Assembly (NCBI GenBank): GCA_014190095.1
Contig: BJFW01000001.1
Coordinates: 1 to 64,000 of the forward strand
Length of the DNA: 64,000 nt
Source of the DNA: Actinomycetes bacterium
Lineage (GTDB): Bacteria; Actinomycetota; Acidimicrobiia; Acidimicrobiales; Ilumatobacteraceae
Direction of reading: 5' to 3'
Shown here: piece after piece, positions 27,910 through 37,487 of the stretch
How the letters are laid out: each line of letters opens with the position of its first letter
How positions within the stretch are numbered: the stretch's first letter is position 1
Program-made: the position numbers and the translations under genes
The notes under the pieces: generated by a model
Seen by the model: only the letters and a program-made list of their open reading frames with translations
The model's database searches: none
Told to the model about the DNA's origin: nothing

Positions 27910-28623
27910 TTAGCGGAATAGATCTTCCTGCGGAGGACGAACGATCTCGGACATTGATGCATCTCGGAACCACGAAGGGTCTGCTCCGCGAACGATGGCC
28001 ACAGGAATACCCGAAGACTTACCCATCACCAGTTCTGCTGTGCTTGCTAGTTCATCTGCGACGCACACCTCGGTCACTTGCATGGTGCGACCAAGTGCAT
28101 CTGGCGTTCCGCGCAAGTCAACCACGGCAGCAATTCCTGCAACCCCAATTGCCACATCAGTGAGTCCCTTGCGCCACGGTCGTCCGAATGTGTCGCTCAC
28201 AATCACGCCAACTGAGACGCCTAATTTTGCTTGGATAATGTCACGAATGCGGCGGGCAGAACGGTCACTATCAAGTGGCAGAAGCGCAGCAAATCCGCGT
28301 TCCACGTTCGACAGGTCAATTCCGCTGTTTGCACAAATGAATCCGTGCTTAGTTTCGGTGATGATCAAATCGCCTCGCCGACGCACGATTCGCACGGCTT
28401 CGTCTTCAACTAACTGTTTATGACTGAGTGGGTCACTTGGGTCAATCTCCACAAGTCTGCCCTCGGCTTTTGACACGATCTTTTGTGTCACCACCACAAC
28501 GTCGTTGTCTTGCAGGGGACCGTTGGGTTCCGCTCGACACGCATTCACCACAATGTCGCCAACTTGATCGCCCGGAACGACTTCGCCAATGCCTTCAACA
28601 CCCCAAGCAGTAAGCCTGTTCAT
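27910..28623 (-). CDS. cofE: coenzyme F420:L-glutamate ligase (CofE-type, single domain)
   Basis: DVVVVTQKIVSKAEGRLVEI, ETKHGFICANSGIDLSNV, VIVSDTFGRPWRKGLTDVAIG. Confidence 0.94.
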   Translation of the reverse strand: MNRLTAWGVEGIGEVVPGDQVGDIVVNACRAEPNGPLQDNDVVVVTQKIVSKAEGRLVEIDPSDPLSHKQLVEDEAVRIVRRRGDLIITETKHGFICANSGIDLSNVERGFAALLPLDSDRSARRIRDIIQAKLGVSVGVIVSDTFGRPWRKGLTDVAIGVAGIAAVVDLRGTPDALGRTMQVTEVCVADELASTAELVMGKSSGIPVAIVRGADPSWFRDASMSEIVRPPQEDLFR

Positions 28624-29588
28624 CGTGATTCCTCCAGTGCGGTTCGTGCGAGTGCTGCAGAAACCTGCGGCGACTTCATAATGGTGTCCGTCACGACGCA
28701 GCGCATGCCTTGCGCTTCAACTGCAGAGGCGAGGTGAGCATCGGCATTGTCAATAATGAGCTTGCCACAAATTGGTGCATAGATTTTTGCTACGCCGACA
28801 ACGGATGGCTCGTAACCGAGTTCAGTCAGGAGACGATCGGCAGGGCCCTTTAATGCTGCGCCATTCACAATTGGCGAAATTGCACACACAGAATCACGAC
28901 GCGAGCAAAGAACGTCATCAACTCCTGCAAGCGATCGAATCGGTGCTATGGAAACCAGAGGGTTAGAAGGCGCGATCAATATGGAGTCAGCGCTTGCAAG
29001 TAGGTCCAAACCATTTGGCTTTGCTGTCTCTGATCCAACAAACGCAACGGCCGATACCGCAACGCTATGACGATGCTTCACGAAATATTCCTGGAAACTG
29101 ATTTGCGACCCCGCGCTGCCAGCCGCACAGTCTTCTGCAAGCGTGATCATGGTTCGCACGCTGTCATTTGTCATCGGAACGAGTTGTAGGGCTAATTCCC
29201 AAGCTTGAGCAATCTCGTTTGTGACTTGCGAAAGTGTTGCGCCTTCAGCAAGACGCGCAGTTCGATAAAAGTGCGTTGCTAAATCTTTATCGCCAAGATT
29301 GAACCACGTTGGAGCAGCGTGTGATGTATTTGGAAGGATGTTGGCATATCGAGACAACGCATTCATCGCAGTCCAAGTTTCGTTCTCGAGCCCCCAGCCA
29401 CGCTTTGGGTCAATTGCGCCAGCCAGTGTGTAGGTAACCGTGTCGAGATCGGGCGAAATGTGTAATCCGTGGAGCACAGTGTCGTCACCGGTATTGATGA
29501 TTGATGTGATGTCTTGATGCTCGACTTCGAGCATCAGTCCACGAAGAAAACGTGCGGCACCTACGCCACCTGCAAGAACAGCAATCAC
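28620..29588 (-). CDS. cofD: 2-phospho-L-lactate transferase (CofD/FbiA)
   Basis: [47 protein letters not shown] start 29588 with TACGAT-N7; track start 29729 overlaps gmd. Confidence 0.92.
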   Translation of the reverse strand: MIAVLAGGVGAARFLRGLMLEVEHQDITSIINTGDDTVLHGLHISPDLDTVTYTLAGAIDPKRGWGLENETWTAMNALSRYANILPNTSHAAPTWFNLGDKDLATHFYRTARLAEGATLSQVTNEIAQAWELALQLVPMTNDSVRTMITLAEDCAAGSAGSQISFQEYFVKHRHSVAVSAVAFVGSETAKPNGLDLLASADSILIAPSNPLVSIAPIRSLAGVDDVLCSRRDSVCAISPIVNGAALKGPADRLLTELGYEPSVVGVAKIYAPICGKLIIDNADAHLASAVEAQGMRCVVTDTIMKSPQVSAALARTALEESR

Positions 29589-29621
29589 GTCAGTGATCGT
29601 ACTGATAGATTTGAATGCATT

Positions 29622-30608
29622 ATGCGTAAAGCGTTCATCACTGGAATCACTGGCCAAGACGGTCGCCACCTTGCAGAATTTTTGCATGGGAAGGGCTACA
29701 AGGTCTACGGGATGATGAAGGGCCAGCACAATCCGCGTGCCGAACTATTGCGTGATGAGTTTCCTTTCGTTGAGATCGTTCCTGGAGACCTCACCGACCT
29801 CACAAGTTTGGTGACGGCGCTTGAATATGTGCAGCCAGATGAGTTCTACAACTTGGGCGCAATTTCCTTTGTCGCGATGTCGTTTAATCAAGCTGAACTA
29901 ACCGCGAACGTGACGGGACTTGGTGTCTTGCGAGCTCTTGAAGCGGTTCGAATGGTTGGTGGGGCACAAAACAACCCGATTCGTTTCTATCAAGCATCAT
30001 CATCAGAAATGTTTGGCAAAGTACGTGAAGTTCCGCAAACCGAGATGACGCCGTTCCATCCACGCTCGCCGTATGGAGTTGCCAAGGTGTTTGGTCATAA
30101 CATCACCATGAATTATCGCGAAAGTTACGGTCTGTACGCGTGTTCAGGAATTCTGTTTAACCACGAAGGACCTCGTCGCGGCCTCGAGTTCGTCACTCGC
30201 AAAATCACGAATACGGCAGCGCGTATCAAGCTCGGTGTAGACACGGAATTGGTGCTCGGCAACACCGATGCAAAACGCGACTGGGGCTATGCAGGCGACT
30301 ACGTGAAAGCCATGTGGCTGATGATGCAGCAAGACGAACCAGATGATTACGTGATTGCTACTGGTGAGACCCATTCGGTTGAGGAGTTTCTAACCTTGGC
30401 TTTTGACAAGGTTGGGTTAGGCGACTGGAAGCCGTATGTGCGCCATGATGCAAAGTTCCTGCGTCCCGCAGAAGTGGATCTCCTTATCGGCGACCCAGCG
30501 AAGGCAAAAGCCAAACTTGGTTGGCAGCCTGAAGTGAACTTCGAGCAACTCGTTGCCATGATGGTCGAGCACGATCTCAAGTACGAAGCTCGTCGCCTCA
30601 GTAAGTAG
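29622..30608 (+). CDS. gmd: GDP-mannose 4,6-dehydratase
   Basis: [50 protein letters not shown]. Confidence 0.92.
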   Translation: MRKAFITGITGQDGRHLAEFLHGKGYKVYGMMKGQHNPRAELLRDEFPFVEIVPGDLTDLTSLVTALEYVQPDEFYNLGAISFVAMSFNQAELTANVTGLGVLRALEAVRMVGGAQNNPIRFYQASSSEMFGKVREVPQTEMTPFHPRSPYGVAKVFGHNITMNYRESYGLYACSGILFNHEGPRRGLEFVTRKITNTAARIKLGVDTELVLGNTDAKRDWGYAGDYVKAMWLMMQQDEPDDYVIATGETHSVEEFLTLAFDKVGLGDWKPYVRHDAKFLRPAEVDLLIGDPAKAKAKLGWQPEVNFEQLVAMMVEHDLKYEARRLSK

Positions 30609-31943
30609 TTATTCGAGCGGGCGCTCGGCAAGTGCGTCAATTATCGATGCATCATCAAACATCGCATCACCTGACATTTTTTGCTTCAGTGAAACAACAA
30701 AGATTGCAAGCGAGACCAGCGAACTAGCAACGAGTGCAAGCTCCACTCTGAGATAGAGATCATTGCTTGATAGCCAAGCGACAAAGGCAAAAGTTACGAA
30801 ACCTACACACCAGCCAACTGCAACGCGGGCATGACCACTTAGCGCAATAACGGCTTGGGCAATTGCAAGAGCGAGCATGTACAGCGCGCTGGCGAATGCA
30901 AGCAAAGTCATCGTTCGTCTATCGATTCCACCGTCGTACACGAGTTCGAGTAACCATGGCCCAAGAACAAATGCACCAATAGTTCCAAGTACTCCGACTG
31001 ACACCACGAGTATCAGAAGCTGCTTTAATCCGCGATTGAACTCGGAGAGTTTTCGTTGTGCAGCGAGCCGAGCGAGTCGCGGTAGCAACGCAGCTTGCAC
31101 TGCTTGAAAGAGAAATAATGGAATGCGTGCAAAGATGACTGCATTGCCAAATCGGGTGACAAGTTCTGGCGGTGCATCGTGGCCAAGAATGTCAACAGTG
31201 ATTGGACCGGCATTCACGAGCGCTGCAGCAAACAGCGAACCGAGGAGCAACCAACCCAAGTTCGGAGTTACTTCACTCCACGTTGCCTCTGGTCCGGGTT
31301 CTGTTTTCAACTTCCCAGTAAACGCAGCGATAAGAACGCCAACTACAGGTGAAAGGGCAATAGTCAGTGCATATGCACCAATGTTGGTCACTCCAGCAAT
31401 CCACAGCGTTGCACAACTCAATACTCGAATCACGCCGTCAAGACCGATGATGAGACTGTATGAACCGAATCGTGCGTTACCCGAGCAAATTCCTCGCGCG
31501 AGGTGCATTGGCGCATATGTTGCAAGGGAAAGCAGAAGGCACCATGTGATTACGCTGTTGCTATCAAACAGGTTGCTATTGATCTGCGATGAAAGTGCAA
31601 TGACAGCTATGCAGAGTGCAATAAAAATGATGACAGTGATTTGCAGAACGCGCTTAACGATTGGCAATCCACCTTGGCCGATAGCGCGGCGGTGCGATAG
31701 CGCTCTGCCGACTTCTTGTTCAATAGGTAGAAAGAATCCAGGAATCAGCGCAAACGCAATAAACCACATTGCAACAATTGGTTTAAATCCATCTTGGCCA
31801 AGCGCCTGCTGACCAATTTTGAAGAACACATACGCCGAAATACCGGCGATGAACAGTCCGATGCCAACTGAAGCGGTGCCCTCGGGGAGGGCAATTTTCG
31901 AACTAGCTGTGCTGTTCGGTGGTTGGTTTTCTGTTGGAGACAA
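30609..31943 (-). CDS. polysaccharide flippase-like membrane protein
   Basis: About 12-14 hydrophobic segments, polysaccharide-export-family pattern; start (TTG 31943) overlaps the upstream gene by 41 nt and is uncertain. Confidence 0.75.
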   Translation of the reverse strand: MSPTENQPPNSTASSKIALPEGTASVGIGLFIAGISAYVFFKIGQQALGQDGFKPIVAMWFIAFALIPGFFLPIEQEVGRALSHRRAIGQGGLPIVKRVLQITVIIFIALCIAVIALSSQINSNLFDSNSVITWCLLLSLATYAPMHLARGICSGNARFGSYSLIIGLDGVIRVLSCATLWIAGVTNIGAYALTIALSPVVGVLIAAFTGKLKTEPGPEATWSEVTPNLGWLLLGSLFAAALVNAGPITVDILGHDAPPELVTRFGNAVIFARIPLFLFQAVQAALLPRLARLAAQRKLSEFNRGLKQLLILVVSVGVLGTIGAFVLGPWLLELVYDGGIDRRTMTLLAFASALYMLALAIAQAVIALSGHARVAVGWCVGFVTFAFVAWLSSNDLYLRVELALVASSLVSLAIFVVSLKQKMSGDAMFDDASIIDALAERPLE

Positions 31944-32223
31944 GCCTTCGTAGGTTAGTGATTGCAGATGTCGCTTGAGTAACGGCTTCTTCGGCTACTG
32001 CTGGCAGTTTTGCTCGAATTTCTGCAATCACTTCTTGGCGACGTACTTGAGTTTTCTGAAAGGCAAGAACTCCAAAACCAACAGTGGTATAGGCAGCATC
32101 TTTCGCCAATTCTTTTGCACGGTCAGTTGGGATGCGCGGAAGATTGCTGAGCACTTTCTGAGCATCGACCTTGGTGAGATCGAGACTTGGAATGGTTGGC
32201 AACTTGATGTTCGGAATTTTCAT
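31903..32223 (-). CDS. hypothetical small protein
   Basis: 106 aa, AAGGAG SD upstream of ATG; MKIPNIKLPTIPSLDLTK... Confidence 0.75.
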   Translation of the reverse strand: MKIPNIKLPTIPSLDLTKVDAQKVLSNLPRIPTDRAKELAKDAAYTTVGFGVLAFQKTQVRRQEVIAEIRAKLPAVAEEAVTQATSAITNLRRLVSNRKPTTEQHS

Positions 32224-32256
32224 GGGGGCTCCTTTAGTTACGGGTATGAAAACCTT

Positions 32257-32289
32257 GTGCTAACTATGGTAGCCCATAGTGCTAACTAT
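32257..32289. repeat. 11-bp direct repeat pair (GTGCTAACTAT) around a palindrome, putative operator
   Basis: GTGCTAACTAT at 32257-32267 and 32279-32289 (22 bp period); CTATGG-TAGC-CCATAG at 32264-32279. Confidence 0.65.
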
Positions 32290-32353
32290 TGCAAGCAGTA
32301 GCCATATTTCTGTGAATGGGGTCTCTTCAACAGCCAACTAGCCTGAGTGGGCC

Positions 32354-35300
32354 GTGATGAATACCGACCATGTAGCCGAGGATACGCGGTTTCCGAGACG
32401 GGCTCTAGTTGCCCCGCCGGTTGTGGCGAGCATGGTGGTCTATCGGCCTGGCCCATGGTTTGAGGAGTCACTTCGGGCTCTTGCAGCCCAGACGTACCCG
32501 CAATTGCAGACCCTATTTTTTGTGGTTGGTGCCAATGACATTGACGGACTAGCCGCCGGTCTGACCGATCTCATTCATGCTGTTTTGCCCAAAGCGGTGG
32601 TCCGTCAAATTGAGGGAAATCCAGGATTTGGATTGGTTTCCAATGAGGTTGCACGGCTTGTCGACGGAGAAGGTGGCTTTTTTTGTTTGTTGCATGACGA
32701 CGTAGCACTAGAGCCAGATGCAATTGAACGATTGATTGAAGAGACCTATCGCTCGAATGCGGGGCTTGTTGGACCAAAGCTTGTTGAATGGGCCGACCCA
32801 ACCATTTTGCAGAGTGTTGGACTCAATGTTGACCGCATCGGCGAAGTCGAACAGTTGATTGGCGAGAACGAGAAAGATCAAGAACAACACGACAGCGTGC
32901 GTGACGTGTTCGCACTGTCATCCGCGTGTTTACTGATCCGATCAGACTTATTTAGGGAACTTGGCGGCTTCAATCGTCAAATTGATTTTTTTGGAGAAGA
33001 CCTAGACCTTTGTTGGCGTGCTCACTTGAGTGGGGCACGAGTATTGATAGTTCCTTCAGCAAAGGCGCGTCACAGAAACGATATAGATAGTCGAGGTACC
33101 AACATGGCACGGACCTCTGCTGAAGCGCGCAATCGCGTTCGCACTGTGGTCGCGCTTTCGGGCGGTCTGCAACTTCCTTTTGTGTTGTTGCAGATGTTGG
33201 TTGCCTCTGTCGTGCAAGTTGTTGCAGGGGTTTTTGGTGGAGGATTCACTGCTGCTCTTGCGTCGCTTCGTGCATCGCTTGCAGTGGTAATTGATTTGCC
33301 ATACATCATTCGTCGAAGATCTGAAGTACGGCCTCTACGTCGAGTATCCGCAAGTGAGATACATGATTTACAGGTTTCGGGAAGTGCAAGATTTTCGTCG
33401 TTTGTACGACGTCGTAGTAAGCGAATTCAGCAGGCATCAATAGCTCAGAAAGATCGCAAGAATGCGGTAAGTCATCAACGTTTCGTTACCAATGTGTTTA
33501 TTGCAATTATGGCTTTTGTGCTCGTGGGGAGCAGAAACTTTATTTGGAATGGAGTTTCGCGTATCGGTGAGTTCTTGCCAATGCGGTCTGCAACTGAGTC
33601 TCCGCGTGCGTTGATCTCTTCGTTTGTAAGTGGGTGGACTCAAGGCGGTTTTGGTTCTGCTGGATCAAACTCAAGTGGCTATGTGCTTATGGCGATTGCA
33701 GGAGCAATCTCTTTTGGTCAAACCGGGGCATTGCAAACTGCACTCATCATTGGTTCAGTATTTGTCGGTGCATTTGGAATGTGGAAAGTTCCGGCAGGGT
33801 ATTTCTCGCTTCGCGCGCGAGCAATTGGTATGGCGATGTATGCCGCAGTACCACTGCCATTCGTCGCGCTCAGTAAAGGTCGCCTGAGTGATGTGCTTGT
33901 GTACGCCTCACTTCCGTGGGTGCTACGCCTGTTTGTTCGGGCTGAGTCGGGTTTAAGTGGTGCAAAACAAACGCAACTTCTTGCTACGGCAGTGCTCTTT
34001 GCTGCGGTGGTATTTGCCTTTGTTCCTACCTTCCTGGCAGTTGTGGCTTGGGTGACAATCGCGTGGATTATTGGTGGCCTTATTGCTCGAGTAAGCATGC
34101 GGCAAGCCTTTGCAGTGGGACGTGTTGTTGTTTCATTGACAGTTGGTGCATTGGTGCTGAACGCGCCATGGGTGAGTCAATTTGCGAATTCGCATTGGAT
34201 GGACTACTTCGTTGGCAGACAGGCTGCATCAGTTCAGCAAGTTGGTCTCACCCAACTTGCAAGGTTTGATGGGGGGATACTGCGATTCGGGATCATTGCA
34301 CTAGGTCTCTACGTTCCTGTTTTTGTCAGCGTTGTAGTGACCCGCTCATCTACTTTTGTCTGGGCAACACGCTCGTTGTCTCTCGTAGTGCTTACAGGTC
34401 TATTGATTGTTTTGATTGACTCTGATGTGCTCAACATTGCCGCTCCGAACTTTGGTCAACTCTTGGCAGTTGTTGCTTGCGGACTTGCACTTGGTGCAGG
34501 TGCGTTGGCGAGTTTTGTTTTTGATGACGAGTTGACATCGGCGTACAGATGGTGGAAGCCAGTTGTAGCTGGTGCAGTGATCGCATCAATGGTTAGTGCA
34601 CTGCCCGCAATTTCTATGGCGGTAGACGGCTCATGGAATCAGTCAAATACTGTGGTCGCAGACTTGTATACGCAGATGCAAGCGAACCCTCCTGAGGGTG
34701 ACTACAACGTTGTGTACGTGGGTCGAAGAGAAGTACTTCCAATTTTGTCGATGCGTGTAACCGACACCGTTGCGTTTGCTGTTGCCGATGATGGTGAGTT
34801 GACCATGCGGGATCGATGGTCAAAGCCAAACGCATTGAATAGCAATGTAGAGAATGCACTTCGCGCAATTATCGGACGAGAGACTGTGCGTGGTGGTCGA
34901 CTGCTAGCACCACTTGCTGTGCGGTACGTGGTGTTGCCGAAAATTGATGGTGGCGAGTCAACAGTAGATAGGCCACTGCCGCTTCCGGAGGGTTTACTCG
35001 CAGCTCTTTCTACTCAACTCGATTTTCGCCGTGTGTACCTTGCGAGTGATCTAGTGATTTACGAAAACATGGCGTGGCTTCCTTCGCTTTCGGTACTCGA
35101 TGAGAATTCCTCAGCGTTGAGTAAACAAGCAGGGGACGAAGTGTTGTTGTCATCTGAATTGCAATCGACAATGCCGATCGCGCGGGTTGACGATATTGAA
35201 AATGTTGCAACAGAAGTTGGTGCTGCCACGCTGCACCTAGCGGTTCCATTTAGTGAACGACTTCGTCTTGAAGTCGCCGGAACAGAAGTGCAACCGCGTA

Positions 35301-35548
35301 TTGCGTTTGGTGGCACAACAGCATTTGACGTAAGCAGTGGAGGTTTGGCTAAATTGCGCTACAGCACTCCAATTTCGCAATACGCGTTCATGGTTGTTCA
35401 AACACTGCTGTGGCTGTTAGTGATGCTTGCGGTGTTCGATGTTGGCAGAATCAAGCGCCGTTTTCTGCAAGCCAGAAGCCGTGATGTGACAGTTGTTGGC
35501 GACCAAGGTTTGCCAGCGCTGTCATTTACCGCAGGTGGAGATCAATGA
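32354..35548 (+). CDS. large membrane glycosyltransferase (GT2 N-terminus, multi-TM C-terminus)
   Basis: CLLHDDVALEPDAIERLIEETYRSNAGLVGPKLV, IDFFGEDLDLCWRAHLSGARVLIVP; long hydrophobic C-terminal part. Confidence 0.9.
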   Translation: MMNTDHVAEDTRFPRRALVAPPVVASMVVYRPGPWFEESLRALAAQTYPQLQTLFFVVGANDIDGLAAGLTDLIHAVLPKAVVRQIEGNPGFGLVSNEVARLVDGEGGFFCLLHDDVALEPDAIERLIEETYRSNAGLVGPKLVEWADPTILQSVGLNVDRIGEVEQLIGENEKDQEQHDSVRDVFALSSACLLIRSDLFRELGGFNRQIDFFGEDLDLCWRAHLSGARVLIVPSAKARHRNDIDSRGTNMARTSAEARNRVRTVVALSGGLQLPFVLLQMLVASVVQVVAGVFGGGFTAALASLRASLAVVIDLPYIIRRRSEVRPLRRVSASEIHDLQVSGSARFSSFVRRRSKRIQQASIAQKDRKNAVSHQRFVTNVFIAIMAFVLVGSRNFIWNGVSRIGEFLPMRSATESPRALISSFVSGWTQGGFGSAGSNSSGYVLMAIAGAISFGQTGALQTALIIGSVFVGAFGMWKVPAGYFSLRARAIGMAMYAAVPLPFVALSKGRLSDVLVYASLPWVLRLFVRAESGLSGAKQTQLLATAVLFAAVVFAFVPTFLAVVAWVTIAWIIGGLIARVSMRQAFAVGRVVVSLTVGALVLNAPWVSQFANSHWMDYFVGRQAASVQQVGLTQLARFDGGILRFGIIALGLYVPVFVSVVVTRSSTFVWATRSLSLVVLTGLLIVLIDSDVLNIAAPNFGQLLAVVACGLALGAGALASFVFDDELTSAYRWWKPVVAGAVIASMVSALPAISMAVDGSWNQSNTVVADLYTQMQANPPEGDYNVVYVGRREVLPILSMRVTDTVAFAVADDGELTMRDRWSKPNALNSNVENALRAIIGRETVRGGRLLAPLAVRYVVLPKIDGGESTVDRPLPLPEGLLAALSTQLDFRRVYLASDLVIYENMAWLPSLSVLDENSSALSKQAGDEVLLSSELQSTMPIARVDDIENVATEVGAATLHLAVPFSERLRLEVAGTEVQPRIAFGGTTAFDVSSGGLAKLRYSTPISQYAFMVVQTLLWLLVMLAVFDVGRIKRRFLQARSRDVTVVGDQGLPALSFTAGGDQ

Positions 35549-37047
35549 ACGAAAACCAGCGTCTCGCAAGCGTGCAGAATCGCACGCACTTAAGCATTCG
35601 ACAGTTAGCAGTCTTCGTCTTAGCGCTGTTGATGGTCGGTGCAATGGTGCTAACCAATCAGCGTGGCGAAGTTGTAGCCAAATCTGAAGTGGTTCCAGTT
35701 CCGGTCATGCCCGTTGTGTCATTAGATCAGCGTATTTCCACGAGTTGGTTTTGTCCGGGTGTACCAGGAAACGATGGGACGATCTCTGGATCAATTGTGA
35801 TATCGAACCCATCGGACACGGACTTCAATGCCACGATCACCCGACTTGGAGCGGGAGTTTCTCCAGTTGTGACTGCGGTGACCGTTGCTGCACGTTCGCA
35901 GGCAGCGGTAAACGTCAAAGAGGGAATTGAAGCTTCATTTATCAGCACGATTGTGGAAATACTCGGTGGTGTCGGGACGGCAGAGCAGTTCATCAATCAT
36001 CCTGCGGGTAATTCTGTTGCTCAGTGCGCGAATGAACCAGCAACAGATTGGTACTTTGCTGATGGGTTTACTGGAGCAGACAGTTTGAATCACATTGTTC
36101 TCACTAATCCCTACAGCGACTCAACTGTGGTCGACATATCTTTTGTTACGAAAGAATCAACTCGTGAGCCAAGCCGTTTGCAAGGTTTCGTCATTCCACC
36201 ACGTTCAGTTATTGCACTGAATATGGCTGATGAAGGCGCACGCAACGAACCGGTTGTTGCAGTTGAAGTGCGGGCAACTTCAGGGAAGTTGGTTGTCGGT
36301 CGGTCGCAACACTATTTAGGTGCCGGACGCTTGGGTTACACCATGGCACTTGGTGCAAGCGGAGTGAGCTCAGAGTGGTGGTTTGCCGATGGTGAAAAGT
36401 TTGAAGGAAACTCTGAACAATTGGTCATTCTCAACCCAAGTGATAGGGATGCAACACTGAGTGTGATATTTGTTAATGGCGCAAGTTCAGACGCTCAAAT
36501 TGAACCTGCAAGTCTGACTGCGCCGGCAGGAAGAGTCACGTTGTTTGATACTGGATCTTTGCCTAGTGTTCCAGACGGACGATACGGAATTATTGTTTCG
36601 TCAATAAGTGAGCCTGGTCTAGAAGCAACTGGCGTTGTCGTGGAGCAGGTCATCAATAGGCGAGTGGGTAATACGGTCGGCACCTCGGTGGTGTTGGGTG
36701 CTCCAATGGGCGCAACTTCAACTGTGTGGACTGCCCCAAGTGGCATCTCGAGTGGAATTGATGATTCAATTGTGGTGTTGAATGCAACTCCACTTGATGG
36801 AACGGTAACTGTTTCACAAATTGGTCCTGCAGGTGAAGTTGCAATTGCGGGGCTGGAGTCAATTGCACTTCCTGCGAGTGGTCTTGTTTCCATTCCAGTG
36901 CCAGCAGGGATATCAAATGGCGAAGTTGTGATTCGCGCCACAATTCCAGTTGTCGTTCAACGCATGCTGTTGCGCGGTCATGACTTGATCGGTCGAAGTG
37001 CGGTCCTTGCGATACCAACAATTCCTTCGCCAGAAGTTGGCTCATGA
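35545..37047 (+). CDS. secreted/anchored DUF5719-like protein
   Basis: N-terminal TM segment; repeated WFADG/ILNPSD blocks; ATGA overlap with GT2 gene. Confidence 0.7.
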   Translation: MNENQRLASVQNRTHLSIRQLAVFVLALLMVGAMVLTNQRGEVVAKSEVVPVPVMPVVSLDQRISTSWFCPGVPGNDGTISGSIVISNPSDTDFNATITRLGAGVSPVVTAVTVAARSQAAVNVKEGIEASFISTIVEILGGVGTAEQFINHPAGNSVAQCANEPATDWYFADGFTGADSLNHIVLTNPYSDSTVVDISFVTKESTREPSRLQGFVIPPRSVIALNMADEGARNEPVVAVEVRATSGKLVVGRSQHYLGAGRLGYTMALGASGVSSEWWFADGEKFEGNSEQLVILNPSDRDATLSVIFVNGASSDAQIEPASLTAPAGRVTLFDTGSLPSVPDGRYGIIVSSISEPGLEATGVVVEQVINRRVGNTVGTSVVLGAPMGATSTVWTAPSGISSGIDDSIVVLNATPLDGTVTVSQIGPAGEVAIAGLESIALPASGLVSIPVPAGISNGEVVIRATIPVVVQRMLLRGHDLIGRSAVLAIPTIPSPEVGS

Positions 37048-37487
37048 TTCGTTTGCTCATTGTCGTGGCCGTGATTGCCGTTGCTGTTGTGCTGAACAAG
37101 GTGTTAAGCAAGCGAACAGTCCAGACGCCAACGCAGGCAAATCCATCAATGCCAACGCAAGTTGATCGAAATGATTTTTCGGAATCGGATAAAGAATGGT
37201 TGGTGTTGGCTTTTACTTCTTCATCCTGCACAACATGTGCAGAGATCGAGCGCAAAGCAGTAGTGCTCAAATCTCGGTCGGTTGCAGTTGAAATTTGTGA
37301 ATTTACGTCTAACCGAGAGATGCATAAGAAATATGCAATTGACGCAGTGCCAACGCTGTTGATCGCAGACGGGCAAGGCGTAGTGCACAAAGGTTTTCTC
37401 GGGCCAGCGAGTGCAACCGATATATGGGCTGCATTAGCTCGCGTGCGCGATGGACTACCTGACCCCCATGAAGGTGATTGCCACTAG
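37044..37487 (+). CDS. membrane-anchored thioredoxin-like protein
   Basis: N-terminal TM plus SSCTTCAEIE (CxxC) and VPTLLIADGQGVV (cis-Pro) motifs. Confidence 0.85.
   Translation: MIRLLIVVAVIAVAVVLNKVLSKRTVQTPTQANPSMPTQVDRNDFSESDKEWLVLAFTSSSCTTCAEIERKAVVLKSRSVAVEICEFTSNREMHKKYAIDAVPTLLIADGQGVVHKGFLGPASATDIWAALARVRDGLPDPHEGDCH

Noticed and set aside
29589-29729. Track-proposed N-terminal extension of CofD (start 29729)
   Set aside because: Overlaps the divergent gmd coding region; [17 protein letters not shown] at GTG 29588 is the normal CofD N-terminus and has a TACGAT-N7 promoter.
31123-31812. 229-aa plus-strand ORF antisense to the flippase
   Set aside because: Shadow ORF of a membrane-protein gene; no domain, no SD or -10.
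32257-32289. Possible CIRCE/HrcA element, since AGTGCTAA matches part of the CIRCE half-site GAGTGCTAA
   Set aside because: The two copies are direct, not inverted, and no TTAGCACTC partner at 9-nt spacing exists on the same strand; no chaperone gene is adjacent.
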